64,000 nt of DNA from Ktedonobacter racemifer DSM 44963 (GTDB lineage Bacteria; Chloroflexota; Ktedonobacteria; Ktedonobacterales; Ktedonobacteraceae), in NCBI RefSeq assembly GCF_000178855.1, contig NZ_ADVG01000001.1, forward strand, positions 434,001 to 498,000. The letters run 5' to 3'. The translations under genes were made by a program, and so were the position numbers. Under the pieces are notes generated by a model, which was not told where the DNA came from, did not search any database, and saw nothing but the letters and a program-made list of their open reading frames with translations. Position 1 is the first letter of the stretch. Every line of letters starts with the position of its first letter. Of the stretch, positions 54,268 through 63,706 are shown one piece after another.

Positions 54268-55110
54268 TTACATCCAGGGGTTGCCACGCCACAACTGAAA
54301 ACAGCCGTCGCATCCAAAGATCTGTTCTCCTTGCTGCGTGGTGAGCATGATCATCTGCGACCCTCCATCCTCGGGGCAAAACTCTGGAAAGGGAATCCAT
54401 GCTCTGTCAGCCTTCTCGGCGATCAGGTTGCGGATCACCTTGTATATACCGATAGCCACGTTGGCCTGGATCAAGGAACGATCGTAGCGAGGGTGCTCTC
54501 GCGTGAGAGGGTGGCCAGACTCGGGCCAGGCAGGAAGGATGGGCAGCTGGCTGAGCCAGCTCTCTTGCCAATTCGATGGGTGAAGGATCAGGGCAACGAT
54601 CCGCGCTGCCTGCGTTCTCTGCCTCTCAAGCACCACATCCAGCAGGCCGCTTTCACTGATGGCCGAGAGAAAACCAGGGCTGATGAGCAGAAAAATCATA
54701 TCAGCCTTTCGCAAAAGCGTTGCTTCCTCGCCATACCTTTCCGTCCCCGGCGATATTTCTCTGTAGTGCCAGGAAACTAACTGCTCGAATCTCCCAAAGA
54801 GTCCTTTGACTTCCGAAAAAGAGACAGCATCTTCAGATCTCCCAAAGAGTCCTTTGACTTCCGAAAAGGAGACCGTATCTTCAGAGGCGTAACAGCAACA
54901 GACCTGGAGCATCTTTTTGACCTCACTTTCAAGGAGACAGAGTGAGCAACGACGCGCAAGAGATCGTCGCTCCATACAGCAATCCCTCAGGAAAAGGGAA
55001 TGGATCGCTTTATTTGAACTGTCCAGTAGGTTGGAAATCCTTTGGCTTCGTGGCTCTTGCCAGATCATAGCCATCTCTTCCAGTATCCGTACATGCTCAT
55101 AAGTTAGCAT
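54268..55110 (-). CDS. TIR-domain protein
   Basis: 280 residues from ATG 55110, which overlaps the stop of the DUF6585 gene (ATGCTAA); ATG 54912, with GTGAGG upstream, would give 215 residues. TIR core: LQVCCCYASEDTVSF (beta-A), LLRKADMIFLLISPGFLSA (beta-C), ARIVALILHPSNW then LPILPAWPESGHPL, the order typical of bacterial TIR_2 effectors that cut NAD+ or make signals. The usual catalytic Glu is probably among SAISESGLLDVVLERQ. The first 25 residues resemble the tail of the WD40 kinase (KLEEMAASWQGP versus ILEEMAMIWQEP). An internal 16-residue duplication lies in the first loop. Confidence 0.82.
   Translation of the reverse strand: MLTYEHVRILEEMAMIWQEPRSQRISNLLDSSNKAIHSLFLRDCCMERRSLARRCSLCLLESEVKKMLQVCCCYASEDTVSFSEVKGLFGRSEDAVSFSEVKGLFGRFEQLVSWHYREISPGTERYGEEATLLRKADMIFLLISPGFLSAISESGLLDVVLERQRTQAARIVALILHPSNWQESWLSQLPILPAWPESGHPLTREHPRYDRSLIQANVAIGIYKVIRNLIAEKADRAWIPFPEFCPEDGGSQMIMLTTQQGEQIFGCDGCFQLWRGNPWM
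54784..54880. repeat. Two tandem 48-bp units inside the TIR gene
   Basis: The unit encoding SEDAVSFSEVKGLFGR is present twice with three base differences. It enlarges the loop after the first TIR strand by 16 residues in frame. Confidence 0.85.
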
Positions 55111-55940
55111 TTCCCATCGGATTTCAGAAGAGAATCGACCAGGGCCAGGAAGATAAACCCATTCGGGATTTTAGAAAAGGCGACTTTGGCCCACGTGAAC
55201 CGGCGGCTCTGCCGGGACATGATGACGATGAAACCGTTTTGCACCGTGATCGAAGCGACATCTGTCCAGGCAAGAGTGAAAAAGCCATGGACGATTCCTT
55301 GCTGGCTGAGTGACAATGGACCAAAGCGGAGTGTTTGTCCGGCGTGATAGGATTGGATGGCTTGTGGGAAAAGCCTCTTTGTGACCTCATTACAAATGAT
55401 CTCCCCCACGCGTTGAACATCCAATGGGTTGGCGAGCTTCACCTGATGACCGTCCTGACTGCGGATGGTATAGGCATAGCTTGTGCCGGAGTAGACTTTA
55501 TACCGGTAGTATCTGGTAACACTGCGCCATACCTGTATTTTCTCCCAGTGAAAGGGTTTCGGGGAACGATGCTTCTGAGCGTAGATGAAGCCGTGATCAC
55601 AGATATAGACATGGAGGAGGTAGATACCGTGCCAGGCCTCTCGAACAAGTATGACGATCCATGCAGCGCACAGGAGCAATGCAAGGATGGTTGAGCTGAT
55701 CAGGTGATCGCCAAAAGATAGGTCATCGTGGGTTGTCAGGAACAGGAGCATCAAGCCAACTATGATCAGACAAAAGGTCAGGATGAGACCAGCTACCCTG
55801 CGTAGAGTTACTTTACGAGGTGCAAGTGTATAATCAGTGAGCATTTTCCCCAGAGATGATGTCTGCGCCAGATGGGAGATCTCAGGGGGAAGCGTTTGGG
55901 ACGACGACGATGAAGAGAGAGGTCGCTTGTCTTGGGTCAT
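55104..55940 (-). CDS. DUF6585 family membrane protein
   Basis: 278 residues. A polar, Ser-rich N-terminus, two adjacent membrane helices at about 47-100 (LRRVAGLILTFCLIIVGLML; HLISSTILALLLCAAWIVIL) and two PH-like halves: VYICDHGFIYAQKHRSPKPF HWEKIQ..., and LRFGPLSLSQQGI...WTDVASITVQNGFI. This is the DUF6585 pattern; the biochemical role is unknown. It is tightly coupled to the TIR gene downstream, so it may be the membrane anchor or sensor of the cargo module. The start is 4 bp after the tnpA end. Confidence 0.82.
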   Translation of the reverse strand: MTQDKRPLSSSSSSQTLPPEISHLAQTSSLGKMLTDYTLAPRKVTLRRVAGLILTFCLIIVGLMLLFLTTHDDLSFGDHLISSTILALLLCAAWIVILVREAWHGIYLLHVYICDHGFIYAQKHRSPKPFHWEKIQVWRSVTRYYRYKVYSGTSYAYTIRSQDGHQVKLANPLDVQRVGEIICNEVTKRLFPQAIQSYHAGQTLRFGPLSLSQQGIVHGFFTLAWTDVASITVQNGFIVIMSRQSRRFTWAKVAFSKIPNGFIFLALVDSLLKSDGKC

Positions 55941-55943
55941 GCC

Positions 55944-58900
55944 TTATTTCTCCGTATCTCTTGGTGTATCCTGTAATAGTGGCAATTGTATAAGCTGCTG
56001 TTCTGAAGACTCATCTTCCTGCGATGGCAGTTCGTTGCCTTCTTGAATGCTTTCCGAACGCGCGTACTTTTCTCCTCCACCCCGATGACTCTTTCTCTCT
56101 GACTCACGCAAAGGTCGAAAGTCTCCCTCCAGGTGGATATCGGAGAAATGATACGAACCGACGAAATTGATATGTTTCCAGGCCAATGGTGAGAGGTGCT
56201 GCCACACACTGTCTGCCACCTGCTCACCTTGTTCGAGTAACTTGGCCTGGGCACGGTCAAAATGACGGGTATTCCAGACCACAATCGCATTGATGACCAG
56301 GCTGAGGGCTGAAGCTCGATTGAGTTGCGCTTCATAACTGCGTTCGGTGAACCGTCCTTGATGTCCGAGGGAGAGATCGCGGGCCATGGAGTGCAGCGTT
56401 TCGCCTTTGTTGAGTCCTACCAGCACCCGTCGTCTGAAAGGGGGATCATCGACGTAGTGCAAAATATGGCCGGTTTTGCCGAGCCGCCCCAGCTCTTGGA
56501 TGGCCTGCTGGAGCGGATTCTGTCGTTGCATCGCTTGTAGTTTGGACACGACGAGCGAGGGGCGTACTAACCCATCCTTGAGAGAAGCTGCCAGGCGATT
56601 CATGTCATCCCAGTGGGCCACAATCAAATCCTCGCGAATATCCTTTTTGAGAACTGGCGTGAGCACGCTGTAATCCGTGTGCTTGCGCGGGCGATAGAGC
56701 GTCTGGTCCGAGAGGTCACGCAACCGTGGCGCAAAACGAAAGCCCAGGAGCATAAACAACCCGAACAACAGTTCGGTAAACCCACCTGTATCTACATAAT
56801 GTTCTTTAATAGGCGGTGCGTCCTGGTAGAGAAGCCCATCGAGGACATAGGTTGATTCTCGGACCAAACAATTGACGACATCAATCCAGGGCTGATTGCT
56901 CTGGTTGGTCGTATGGTTGTAGAGCGTGACCCCCCGTCGCACGCCAAAATACCGGGGAAGATGACGACCGTGTAAGGAGGAAGCCGCCATGCCGAAACGG
57001 ATGCCATCAGAGGAAGAGGTCGTTCCGTCCCCGAATTTCATCGTCAAAGGCAGGGAACGGTGATAGCTGATCAGTCTACTAATCGCGGCACGCATCGTCT
57101 CTTCCCGTAGATACCAATCATACACACGTTCCAGCTCGTGCAAGGCTATTCCTGATGATTGGGCCATGGCCGAGAGGCCGATATTGGTCGCCTCAGCCAC
57201 CAGAACCGCGTACAGTTGTGGCCTTAGCTCGGCGAGAGCCTCCTCCGTTGGTTCGCGGCGGCTGGTCAGGCGGAAAAAGATGGGACTGATGTTGGCCCAG
57301 CGATCCACTTCCATCAAGACTTCCGGCAGTCCGGTAGGAGGAAAGAGTTCGATGAGATCGGTACGCAGATCGATCACCTCTTGTGGGATCTCGATTTTTT
57401 CCAGGGCCGTCAGCTTCAGTTTGTCTCCTTCTACCCGCGCATCCGGATTCTTGCCACGCGCAATGCGCCGTGCAACCCGCTTGGCGGTCTGCTCCAAGCC
57501 GCTGAGCTGCTCCTGGAGATAGAGATTGCCGTCCTCCGGTAATCCGCTCTCTTCATACCAGGCGGCACGGCGTTGTGCCCACTCTGTAGCTTGATAGAGA
57601 TCGCTATCCCAGGCCGCATAGCGTTGGCTTCCTTCCACGATCAAGTCCCCTGCACGCAGGGCTGCTCGTGTTTCATGCAGCAAGGTAAACTCCCAGGCAT
57701 GTTTGTTGATCTCGCCATCTTTGACGACCGCACCCTCCCATTTGCGGGGCACGAAATCCACCGGGGCCTCATCTGGAACAGTTTTCTTGCCCTCCTGATT
57801 CATCTGCGTCAGGGTGGTCAACCCTTCCAATAGAGGATTATTGGTACGGGGTGAGTCAAATTGGAGCGTTCGCAGTACAACAGGAGCGAAATCGCGCAGA
57901 TGCGCATAGCGATGGTCCAAAATGCCAAAGAAGGTGGCTGTTTCACTTTTATCCAGTTCATCGGAGAGATCGACCAGAGCGCTCACACGCTCTCTGGAGA
58001 CCTGCTTGAAAATGCGCTCACGCACCTGCTCTTCCGGCACATTCGCATCCAGCAAGACCTGGGCCACTTTCTTAAACAGCCGCGCACTCTCCTGATGGGT
58101 CTCGGTACGTTTGGCACGGGCTTCCATTAAATCATCATCACTTCGTGAGAAGAGGCGTCCCACCAGGATATCGAACATTTCCACGATGATAGTTGTCAGT
58201 TCTTCCGCACGGATGGTCAAAAAAGCGCACAGGTGAGTGTAGCGTTTGGCTGGTGGATAGAGACGAATATTGCGTGCGCGGTGTTTTTTCACAATCGCCG
58301 CCCATTGGCGTAAGCGATTGGTCGTCATTGCTCCCCACTGAAGCGGGGCAGGCAAGGACTGCCGAACATGTACCAATCGCTCACATTCCTCTTTAATGGC
58401 TGGAACAGAAGCTGCTCGTGGGGGAGCGCCAAGCCAGGCGAGGCGACTATCACCCTGAGAGGTATCCAGCAGGGCATCGAGTTTGTTGCGGTGTTCAAGA
58501 GAGAGTTGCGCGACGATCTGCTCAAAGAAAGTGTCTTCAGCTTGATTACGGACTTGATAGATCAGGCGGTCAATGGTCGTCTCCCCCTGCGGACGCAGCA
58601 CCCCGACCCGCACCATCCAGTCAGTGGCCGCATCAAAGAGGGCCGAAGGATTGCCAGTATGGGCGACTTTCTGGGCGAGATACGCTGATAACTGCTCGGC
58701 ATCTGACTCTTGCCAGGCTCGTACCTCCAGGTGCTTGCGCACCGCCTCAAAGGTTGCTGACCGCGCCGAGGGATGATTACGGAGTTGAGAGAGGACAGCA
58801 GGTTTCAAACTCAACTGCTTGCTCACCTGCTCGATCACGTCCTCTGGAACATCGTTCGGATCGGAAACGAGCACGCGTTCAACCCGCGCCCAGACCAACA

Positions 58901-59027
58901 CCAGAGCACGATAGAGCCGCTGAGCATCCGCACGCAACGGCTCCAGAAACTGCAGATCATGATAGGTAAGGGTGAAGAGACGGCGCATCTCTTTGGCATC
59001 CGTGCTCCAAGAGTAGGTCTTCACCAT
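55944..59027 (-). CDS. tnpA: Tn3 family transposase
   Basis: 1,027 residues from ATG 59027, four bases after the tnpI stop and preceded by GCGAGG. DUF4158-type N-terminus ([20 protein letters not shown]) and DDE domain: [16 protein letters not shown] (first Asp), [15 protein letters not shown] (second Asp), [17 protein letters not shown] (Glu in the classic NKGE motif). Complete. Only distantly like the tnpA at 11159, which has VIENWN in place of NKGE. It mobilises the 12.1-kb unit. Confidence 0.93.
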   Translation of the reverse strand: MVKTYSWSTDAKEMRRLFTLTYHDLQFLEPLRADAQRLYRALVLVWARVERVLVSDPNDVPEDVIEQVSKQLSLKPAVLSQLRNHPSARSATFEAVRKHLEVRAWQESDAEQLSAYLAQKVAHTGNPSALFDAATDWMVRVGVLRPQGETTIDRLIYQVRNQAEDTFFEQIVAQLSLEHRNKLDALLDTSQGDSRLAWLGAPPRAASVPAIKEECERLVHVRQSLPAPLQWGAMTTNRLRQWAAIVKKHRARNIRLYPPAKRYTHLCAFLTIRAEELTTIIVEMFDILVGRLFSRSDDDLMEARAKRTETHQESARLFKKVAQVLLDANVPEEQVRERIFKQVSRERVSALVDLSDELDKSETATFFGILDHRYAHLRDFAPVVLRTLQFDSPRTNNPLLEGLTTLTQMNQEGKKTVPDEAPVDFVPRKWEGAVVKDGEINKHAWEFTLLHETRAALRAGDLIVEGSQRYAAWDSDLYQATEWAQRRAAWYEESGLPEDGNLYLQEQLSGLEQTAKRVARRIARGKNPDARVEGDKLKLTALEKIEIPQEVIDLRTDLIELFPPTGLPEVLMEVDRWANISPIFFRLTSRREPTEEALAELRPQLYAVLVAEATNIGLSAMAQSSGIALHELERVYDWYLREETMRAAISRLISYHRSLPLTMKFGDGTTSSSDGIRFGMAASSLHGRHLPRYFGVRRGVTLYNHTTNQSNQPWIDVVNCLVRESTYVLDGLLYQDAPPIKEHYVDTGGFTELLFGLFMLLGFRFAPRLRDLSDQTLYRPRKHTDYSVLTPVLKKDIREDLIVAHWDDMNRLAASLKDGLVRPSLVVSKLQAMQRQNPLQQAIQELGRLGKTGHILHYVDDPPFRRRVLVGLNKGETLHSMARDLSLGHQGRFTERSYEAQLNRASALSLVINAIVVWNTRHFDRAQAKLLEQGEQVADSVWQHLSPLAWKHINFVGSYHFSDIHLEGDFRPLRESERKSHRGGGEKYARSESIQEGNELPSQEDESSEQQLIQLPLLQDTPRDTEK

Positions 59028-59031
59028 CCAC

Positions 59032-59913
59032 TTAGCCTCGCTTCCCCTTGCGCCGTTGATACTCCAGCAGATCCTGCTTGACGGTAGCCTGATCCACTTC
59101 GGCATAGCGCAGGGTGCTTTGCAAATTGCGATGCCCCATCTGCTTGCGCACGGTGGTGACTGGAACCCCAGCTTGAATCAGTTGGGAGGCTCGACTGTGA
59201 CGGAGCTGGTGAATCGTGGCCTGGACTCCTGCTGCTTGACAATACTTCTGCCAGGCTTTCTGCACCACCGTATAATCGAGCGGCAGGGGTGACCCCCCGT
59301 ACCTGGGATCCCCACGAAAGACGGAGCCAGAGGTAATATGGCTCTCTTTGAGGTGCCGACGCAGGAGGCGAATACTCTGTGGGGCTGCCGTCAACATCAC
59401 TGTCCGTTCGCGCTGCCCCTTGCCGAACACTCGGATCTTCTCATCATCCTGAGCCAATGTCACATCGCTATACTGTAAGGCGAGGGCTTCCCCGACGCGA
59501 ACTCCCGTTTCATAAAGGAGCATGAACAGTGTCCGGTCTCGCAACCTGGAAGGGGAAATGGCCTTGAAGATCTTGTCCACCTCTTCAGGGGCAAGCGGGC
59601 GAGGTTCCTTCTGGGGTTGAGTAATGGGATCTAAGCGCTCCATCGGATTGCTGCTCACAAGCTCTTGCCGTATAGCCCAGTGATAGAACGTGCAGAGGGT
59701 TGAGTAGCGCCGCCCACGGGTAGCTACGCTGTGATGTCCATCCCCTTGTAGAAACTCCTGGATCAACGGGGCAGTGACCTCAACCAAGAACGTTGGCGCT
59801 GCTGCCAGAAAATGGCGCAGGTCATGGCTATAGGCTTTGATCGTATTGGCTGGAGCATGGCGAGCACGCAAGCTTGCCAGAAATTGCTCAACGGTCTCCG
59901 CTGTCGTCGCCAT
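59032..59913 (-). CDS. tnpI: Tyrosine recombinase (TnpI-type resolvase of the transposon)
   Basis: 293 residues. Core-binding domain ([20 protein letters not shown]), then the catalytic set Arg in [14 protein letters not shown], Lys in [23 protein letters not shown] (HxxR), [16 protein letters not shown] (His and Tyr). First gene of the tnpI-tnpA operon, as in Tn4430. Three copies of its probable binding motif GTGCGATATA lie upstream (59929, 60041, and inverted at 60059). It differs from the recombinase at 46895. Confidence 0.92.
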   Translation of the reverse strand: MATTAETVEQFLASLRARHAPANTIKAYSHDLRHFLAAAPTFLVEVTAPLIQEFLQGDGHHSVATRGRRYSTLCTFYHWAIRQELVSSNPMERLDPITQPQKEPRPLAPEEVDKIFKAISPSRLRDRTLFMLLYETGVRVGEALALQYSDVTLAQDDEKIRVFGKGQRERTVMLTAAPQSIRLLRRHLKESHITSGSVFRGDPRYGGSPLPLDYTVVQKAWQKYCQAAGVQATIHQLRHSRASQLIQAGVPVTTVRKQMGHRNLQSTLRYAEVDQATVKQDLLEYQRRKGKRG

Positions 59914-59926
59914 AGATGTTCCCCTT

Positions 59927-60071
59927 CACGTGCGATATAACTACTAAAACTCTCCTGTGAAGAACAGAGTAACACGAAAGGGGTTCATCTAGGAAAGAAG
60001 CGGGATGACGTGGATAGTGAGCAGAGGAAAATCGAAGAATGTGCGATATATGTTTACTTATACCGCACATT
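59927..60071. promoter_or_regulatory. Probable TnpI recombination site (IRS)
   Basis: A core with arms GTGCGATATA (60041) and TATACCGCAC (60059, inverted) and an 8-base spacer lies in 60038-60071, with a further direct copy GTGCGATATA at 59929. The right arm is inside the transposon terminal repeat, so resolution and transposition sites overlap. The left terminal repeat also carries GTGCGATATA (47996). Confidence 0.65.
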
Positions 60072-60179
60072 GTATCCTATCGTCAAAAAAACACTTAAGG
60101 GCCTGTAAAATGCTGCTCAAGGCAAGAGGTAAAAGGCCTGAAGAGGAAATAATGAAGAGATGATATGAACTCCCTACGA

Positions 60180-60216
60180 GGCTAGTTTGCCCCTGGTGAC
60201 AACTTCGCGCATTTCA
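60180..60216 (-). repeat. Inverted match of 10959-10995
   Basis: 37 bp with two differences from the inverse of 10959-10995, located 75 bp outside the right end of the 12-kb transposon. Confidence 0.7.
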
Positions 60217-60225
60217 CCTCAATAA

Positions 60226-60828
60226 GATGGCCTCATTTACGGGCCTAGCCCCGGCCTCATCGGCCAAGTGGCAGAGTCTTGGCAATGGCAGACCGCCTAT
60301 GAATGGATGGCCGAGCAGATGGAGAGACGCATTGGAAAGAGGCCCAAGCCGGACATTTATCCGCTGTGGGCCTGGTCTCAGTGGAGAGATGCCATCCATC
60401 GCAAGCCGGATCTTCGGAGTTTTGGCCATCTTGCTCCAGGAACGAGGGGAGTACGTCTCGCCTGTGAGATCCCCGACGAGCAGATTCTGCTCTCCGATTT
60501 TCTACTCTGGCATCATGCACTCAACTATGGATATCTCTCCCTCAGTCAAGCAGAAGAGGAAGCCTTTGAGACCGAACTGGCGTTGTGTGGCCTCACTCAC
60601 ATGCCGTCAGGACCGCTCTCCGATCCGGTTTTCCATCAGAGGATCCTCGATAGCTGGCAACGCATCTTTGATCTGGAAGACATTGGCCGCCCGGACTGGA
60701 TCGGCAACCAGACCCAAGACGAAAAAGCGATCCAGGGGACCTTCTGGCAACTCTCCCTCGATCAGGTCCGAGAGATCACCGTTTTTACCAGCAGGTGGTC
60801 TGGACTGGGTTCACGTAAGTTCTTATAA
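60226..60828 (+). pseudogene. DUF3841 protein, N-terminally truncated
   Basis: About 200 codons in one frame: WQTAYEWMAEQMERRIGKRP, YPLWAWSQW, KPDLRSFGHLAPGTRGVRLA, IPDEQILLSDFLLWHHALNY and FHQRILDSWQRIFDLE. These are the DUF3841 blocks; the usual start (a TIQ/W-containing strand) is missing and a stop precedes the frame at 60223. GTG 60268 might still serve as a start. The function of DUF3841 is unknown. Confidence 0.7.
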
Positions 60829-61328
60829 AAGCGCCAATCAACCAATGCTCTCTCGCATCACGCAAAGTGCGGGAGAGCCCAAAATTCCCCGCTAAGCGTT
60901 GCCAGAGATCCTGGCCCGACCTCAAATGAGTGCCGTCCCCTGCGCAAGGGGAAAGCGCTCGTTCTTTCGGGAAAAAAAATTCAGCATTCGCACTGACAGA
61001 TAATGAGGGGGGTAATACCGCAAAAGGCGAAGAGCAAGGTCAGGAAAAGAAAGAGTCTGCTCCAGCTGGTTTGGCACTTCTCACTGTACAGGTCATGATC
61101 GCTGACCGGGAACGCCTGCAAACGTTGCTCAGGTCCCAGGGATTTCCGCAAGGGGCCAGGTGCCTTGAGTGGATGTACTTAGTGGCTGGAACATCCCTTT
61201 CATCGTTCGCGTAGTCTTTCAGAAGCGACCTTCAACAAAATCCTCACCTGACCGGGTCGCCAGTAGCGATATTCCTCCTCTCCCAGATTGTGCTCAACAA
61301 ATCGCCGCAGGAATCCTCTGCCTTGAGG
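60829..61328. other. Region without a supported gene
   Basis: An open frame at 60930-61214 (94 codons, LLTVQVMIADRERLQTLLRS in the middle) has no family, no ribosome site and odd composition. I do not annotate it as a gene. Confidence 0.4.
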
Positions 61329-61456
61329 CCTGATTCTTACCCACATTTAACAAAGTGAGCTTGAGCACAGATCTTTTCCATTGAAAAGGAAAGCACATCA
61401 ACAGCGTTTCCAAGCTCACACAGGATATCAATTGTAAAATGTGGGTAAGAATCAGG
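61329..61456. mobile_element. Small inverted-repeat element upstream of the IS605-type unit
   Basis: CCTGATTCTTACCCACATTT at 61329 and its inverse ending 61456 (20 bp perfect), 128 bp overall with no ORF. The right arm is followed at once by the GGGCTTTAGCCCT hairpin of the tnpB element. Confidence 0.75.
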
Positions 61457-61565
61457 GCTTTAGCCCTAGGGATATGAGGCGCGTTCCTTTTGTGGGTGGA
61501 TTGGGTGGTATAGGGGAGAACAGCCTGCCTTGTTTTTGTGCTCATAATATTGTATAATTACAACT

Positions 61566-61739
61566 ATGAAGAGACATAGAGAAGAGCAAACCACCATCAA
61601 AATCTGGGTAAAAACGCATGATAATTTGAGGCTTCTTGCAGCCCTGCAAAAGAAAAGCATGGTCGAAGTCCTTGAGCGGTTAGTGCGTGAAGCCCTCAAG
61701 AAAGAGGAGGCGAAACAGCATGGCACTCAAGACGTATAA
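61566..61739 (+). CDS. Small ribbon-helix-helix-like protein preceding tnpB
   Basis: 57 residues (MKRHREEQTTIKIWVKTHDN ... KSMVEVLERLVREALKKE). A beta strand followed by two helices with the LL-A-L-xxKSMVEVLxxLVxxAL pattern fits CopG/Arc RHH proteins. It overlaps the tnpB start by 20 bases in another frame, as small regulators of IS605-type units often do. It may repress transcription of the element. Confidence 0.65.
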   Translation: MKRHREEQTTIKIWVKTHDNLRLLAALQKKSMVEVLERLVREALKKEEAKQHGTQDV

Positions 61740-61872
61740 GTTTCCCCTGTATCGTGCGACCCGTTTTGCTCCAAACCATGATAAATGGGGGACGAGCAGC
61801 GGTGTTTTTTTTTTGAAAGACACTGACAACTGTTTCTCTGACGAGAGGCACAATTCCTCTCTCATTCGATAG
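61720..61872 (+). pseudogene. tnpB 5' fragment
   Basis: MALKTYKFPLYRATRFAPNH is the usual N-terminus of IS605-type TnpB proteins. The frame then degenerates (a run of T residues near 61805) and stops at 61872, just before the group II intron. The 3' part of a tnpB is found from 63700. Confidence 0.6.
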
Positions 61873-62350
61873 GAATGGATAGCATCATCCCCACTGTAGC
61901 GACTGGCCCTCAATCAGTGAAGCGGGATGAAACGGGGGATGCCTCATAAACCTGATATGAGGACACCTTCTAGCTGGCTACTACGGTGAGAAGCCTGTCT
62001 AACAAGGCAGATAAAACGAATGCATGACTGAACCATCGTTACAAAAAACTGGCCTACGCAGGATAACAAGCCAGCCCAAAACGGGAACGAGTCGAGTACA
62101 CAATGGAGATGGTACAGCTACATTGCCTATCTGTCAGGACTCCGGTGGAGAATGCACACCTACGGTAGCGCAAAACAGAGCAACGGAACGGAGTAACCGC
62201 GTGTTTGCTCTCATGGGGGTCGATACCATGAGCAGGTGCCAACCGCAAGCAGCACGACGGAAGGATTGTCCAAGAAGCGAATGCCTCTCGGAAAGCGAGA
62301 GGATAGGCTGACGTGGACACAGTTGTATGGAAAGTAGAAGATCAAGTACG

Positions 62351-62980
62351 ATGACAAATAGGAAAGCACCCAGGATCAAGAAGAAAATTGACCCTGAGAG
62401 TGAGGCTTGGAACAAGTTGCCCTGGCGCAAGTTTGAGCAGCATGTCTACCGCATCCAAAAGAGAATCTACCGAGCCAGTCAACGTGGCAATCAACGTGCA
62501 GTCCAAAAACTTCAAAAGCTCTTGATGAAATCGGAAGCAGCAAGGCTTCTTGCTGTACGCCGCGTCTCACAGGATAACCAGGACAAGAAAACAGCGGGGG
62601 TTGATGGAGTGAAGAACTTGAAACCTCAACAGAGGCGACAGGTGGCATCGCTCATTCATCCCAAACAATGGCCGCAGAAAGTAAAACCAGTCCGAAGGGT
62701 ATTTATCCCCAAGCCTGGAAAAAACGAACAACGGCCTTTAGGGATTCCTACGATGTATGAGCGCGGACGACAATGTCTTGTGAAATCCGCGCTCGAACCA
62801 GAATGGGAAGCTCGCTTTGAGGTGAACAGCTATGGTTTTCGCCCTGGACGATCCTGTCACGATGCTATCGCAGCAATCTTTCTGGATATTGGAAAAAAGG
62901 CAAAATATGTCTTTGACGCCGACATCCGGGGCTGTTTCGATAACGGGCGTCCGTTCGGGTGCCAGATGACCAGGCTGTGA
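62351..62980 (+). pseudogene. ltrA: Group II intron reverse transcriptase, truncated after RT3
   Basis: About 197 real codons from ATG 62351: the N-terminal RT0 region, AGVDGVKNLKPQQRRQVASL, RRVFIPKPGKNEQRPLGIPT (RT1-2), YGFRPGRSCHDAIAAIF and YVFDADIRGCFDN (RT3). At 62943 homology stops before the expected INHE; the YADD motif, X/maturase and endonuclease domains are gone. As it stands it cannot act as a reverse transcriptase or maturase. Confidence 0.85.
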
Positions 62981-63706
62981 ACAGCCTACGGACAGGATGA
63001 AGCTGTCCGTTCCTAACCTCTCCCGCCCTGTCGGTCTCACTCGATAGGGGGCGCAGGTGACGAAGCCAATAAGCCCTGTGCGTATCGGTTAGCCCGGAGA
63101 GGGACATGCGGCACATGTGCGGGAAATCGTCGTACCAAGAGGCATGTGCTGCGAGGAGAGCTGACTAAGGTAAGCGGGTCGAATCCGCGAAGGATAAAGC
63201 CACTAAAATAGCACACCCGGCTCAGGACGGTTGAAGGGCCGATGAGATCTGACGAATAGGCTACTTGTTCGTCGTAGCCGTTCCCTCGCCCTGCGAGTGC
63301 TGTAGAGGCTGCATCACCAAAGCAGGAATGATCTCAGCGTAGCAGAGGTTACGCATGTGGTTGTCCTACCTACGGTCAGCGGGTAAAGTGATCTGGCGCT
63401 ACCGGAGAACCATGTGTTCCTCGCTCCTCCAAAGTTTTTTTGAAGGAGAGGTGGTGAGGACACCGAAGAGGACATATGGGGCGGAACCGCTGTAGTACTC
63501 TGAGCGCGGGAGAGCCGCGAACATGGGGAAGGGCGGTAGTGTTGACGGTGTTTTAGTACCGAAAGACGAGGGAACTAGACCCTTAAACAACGTCAAACAG
63601 GAACAAACACATCTTGCTAAACAACAAGAGTCAACAGGGAAAGCTGAGTACTCCGAAAGGGGTCCGCTCAGTTTGAGGGAGCACGGTGGGGAAACCTAGC
63701 AAGGTA
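62943..63706 (+). ncRNA. Probable second group II intron or foreign insert inside the RT gene
   Basis: 760 bases of ORF-free, heavily paired sequence starting GGGCG at the break in RT homology (for example AACCTCTCCCGCCCTG; CATGCGGCACATGTGCGGG). It ends in the domain V-like hairpin at 63641-63675. It could be a nested ORF-less intron followed by deletion of the rest of the outer intron. The 5' sequence deviates from GTGCG, so this is less sure than the twintron at 32732. Confidence 0.45.

Larger units (their letters stand above)
47958..60104. mobile_element. 12.1-kb Tn3-family transposon with kinase/TIR cargo
   Basis: Ends: AGGCCTATAAGTGTTTTTTT... (47958-48007) and its inverse (60104-60055), 46 of 50 bp identical. 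Contents, all on the minus strand except remnants: tnpI (59032), tnpA (55944), DUF6585 gene (55104), TIR gene (54268), FHA kinase (52711), WD40 kinase (48827), small membrane protein (48393), resolvase remnant (47962). No clear 5-bp target duplication is seen at the edges. Confidence 0.85.
61896..63706 (+). ncRNA. Group II intron with RT ORF, inserted in tnpB and internally disrupted
   Basis: The sequence from about 61896 to 62350 is paired, ORF-free and directly upstream of the RT gene, as is domain I-III of RT-encoding introns. A domain V-like hairpin (AAGCTGAG...CTCAGTTT, loop GAAA) lies at 63641-63675 and exon-like tnpB sequence resumes near 63700. The exact ends are estimates. Confidence 0.6.
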
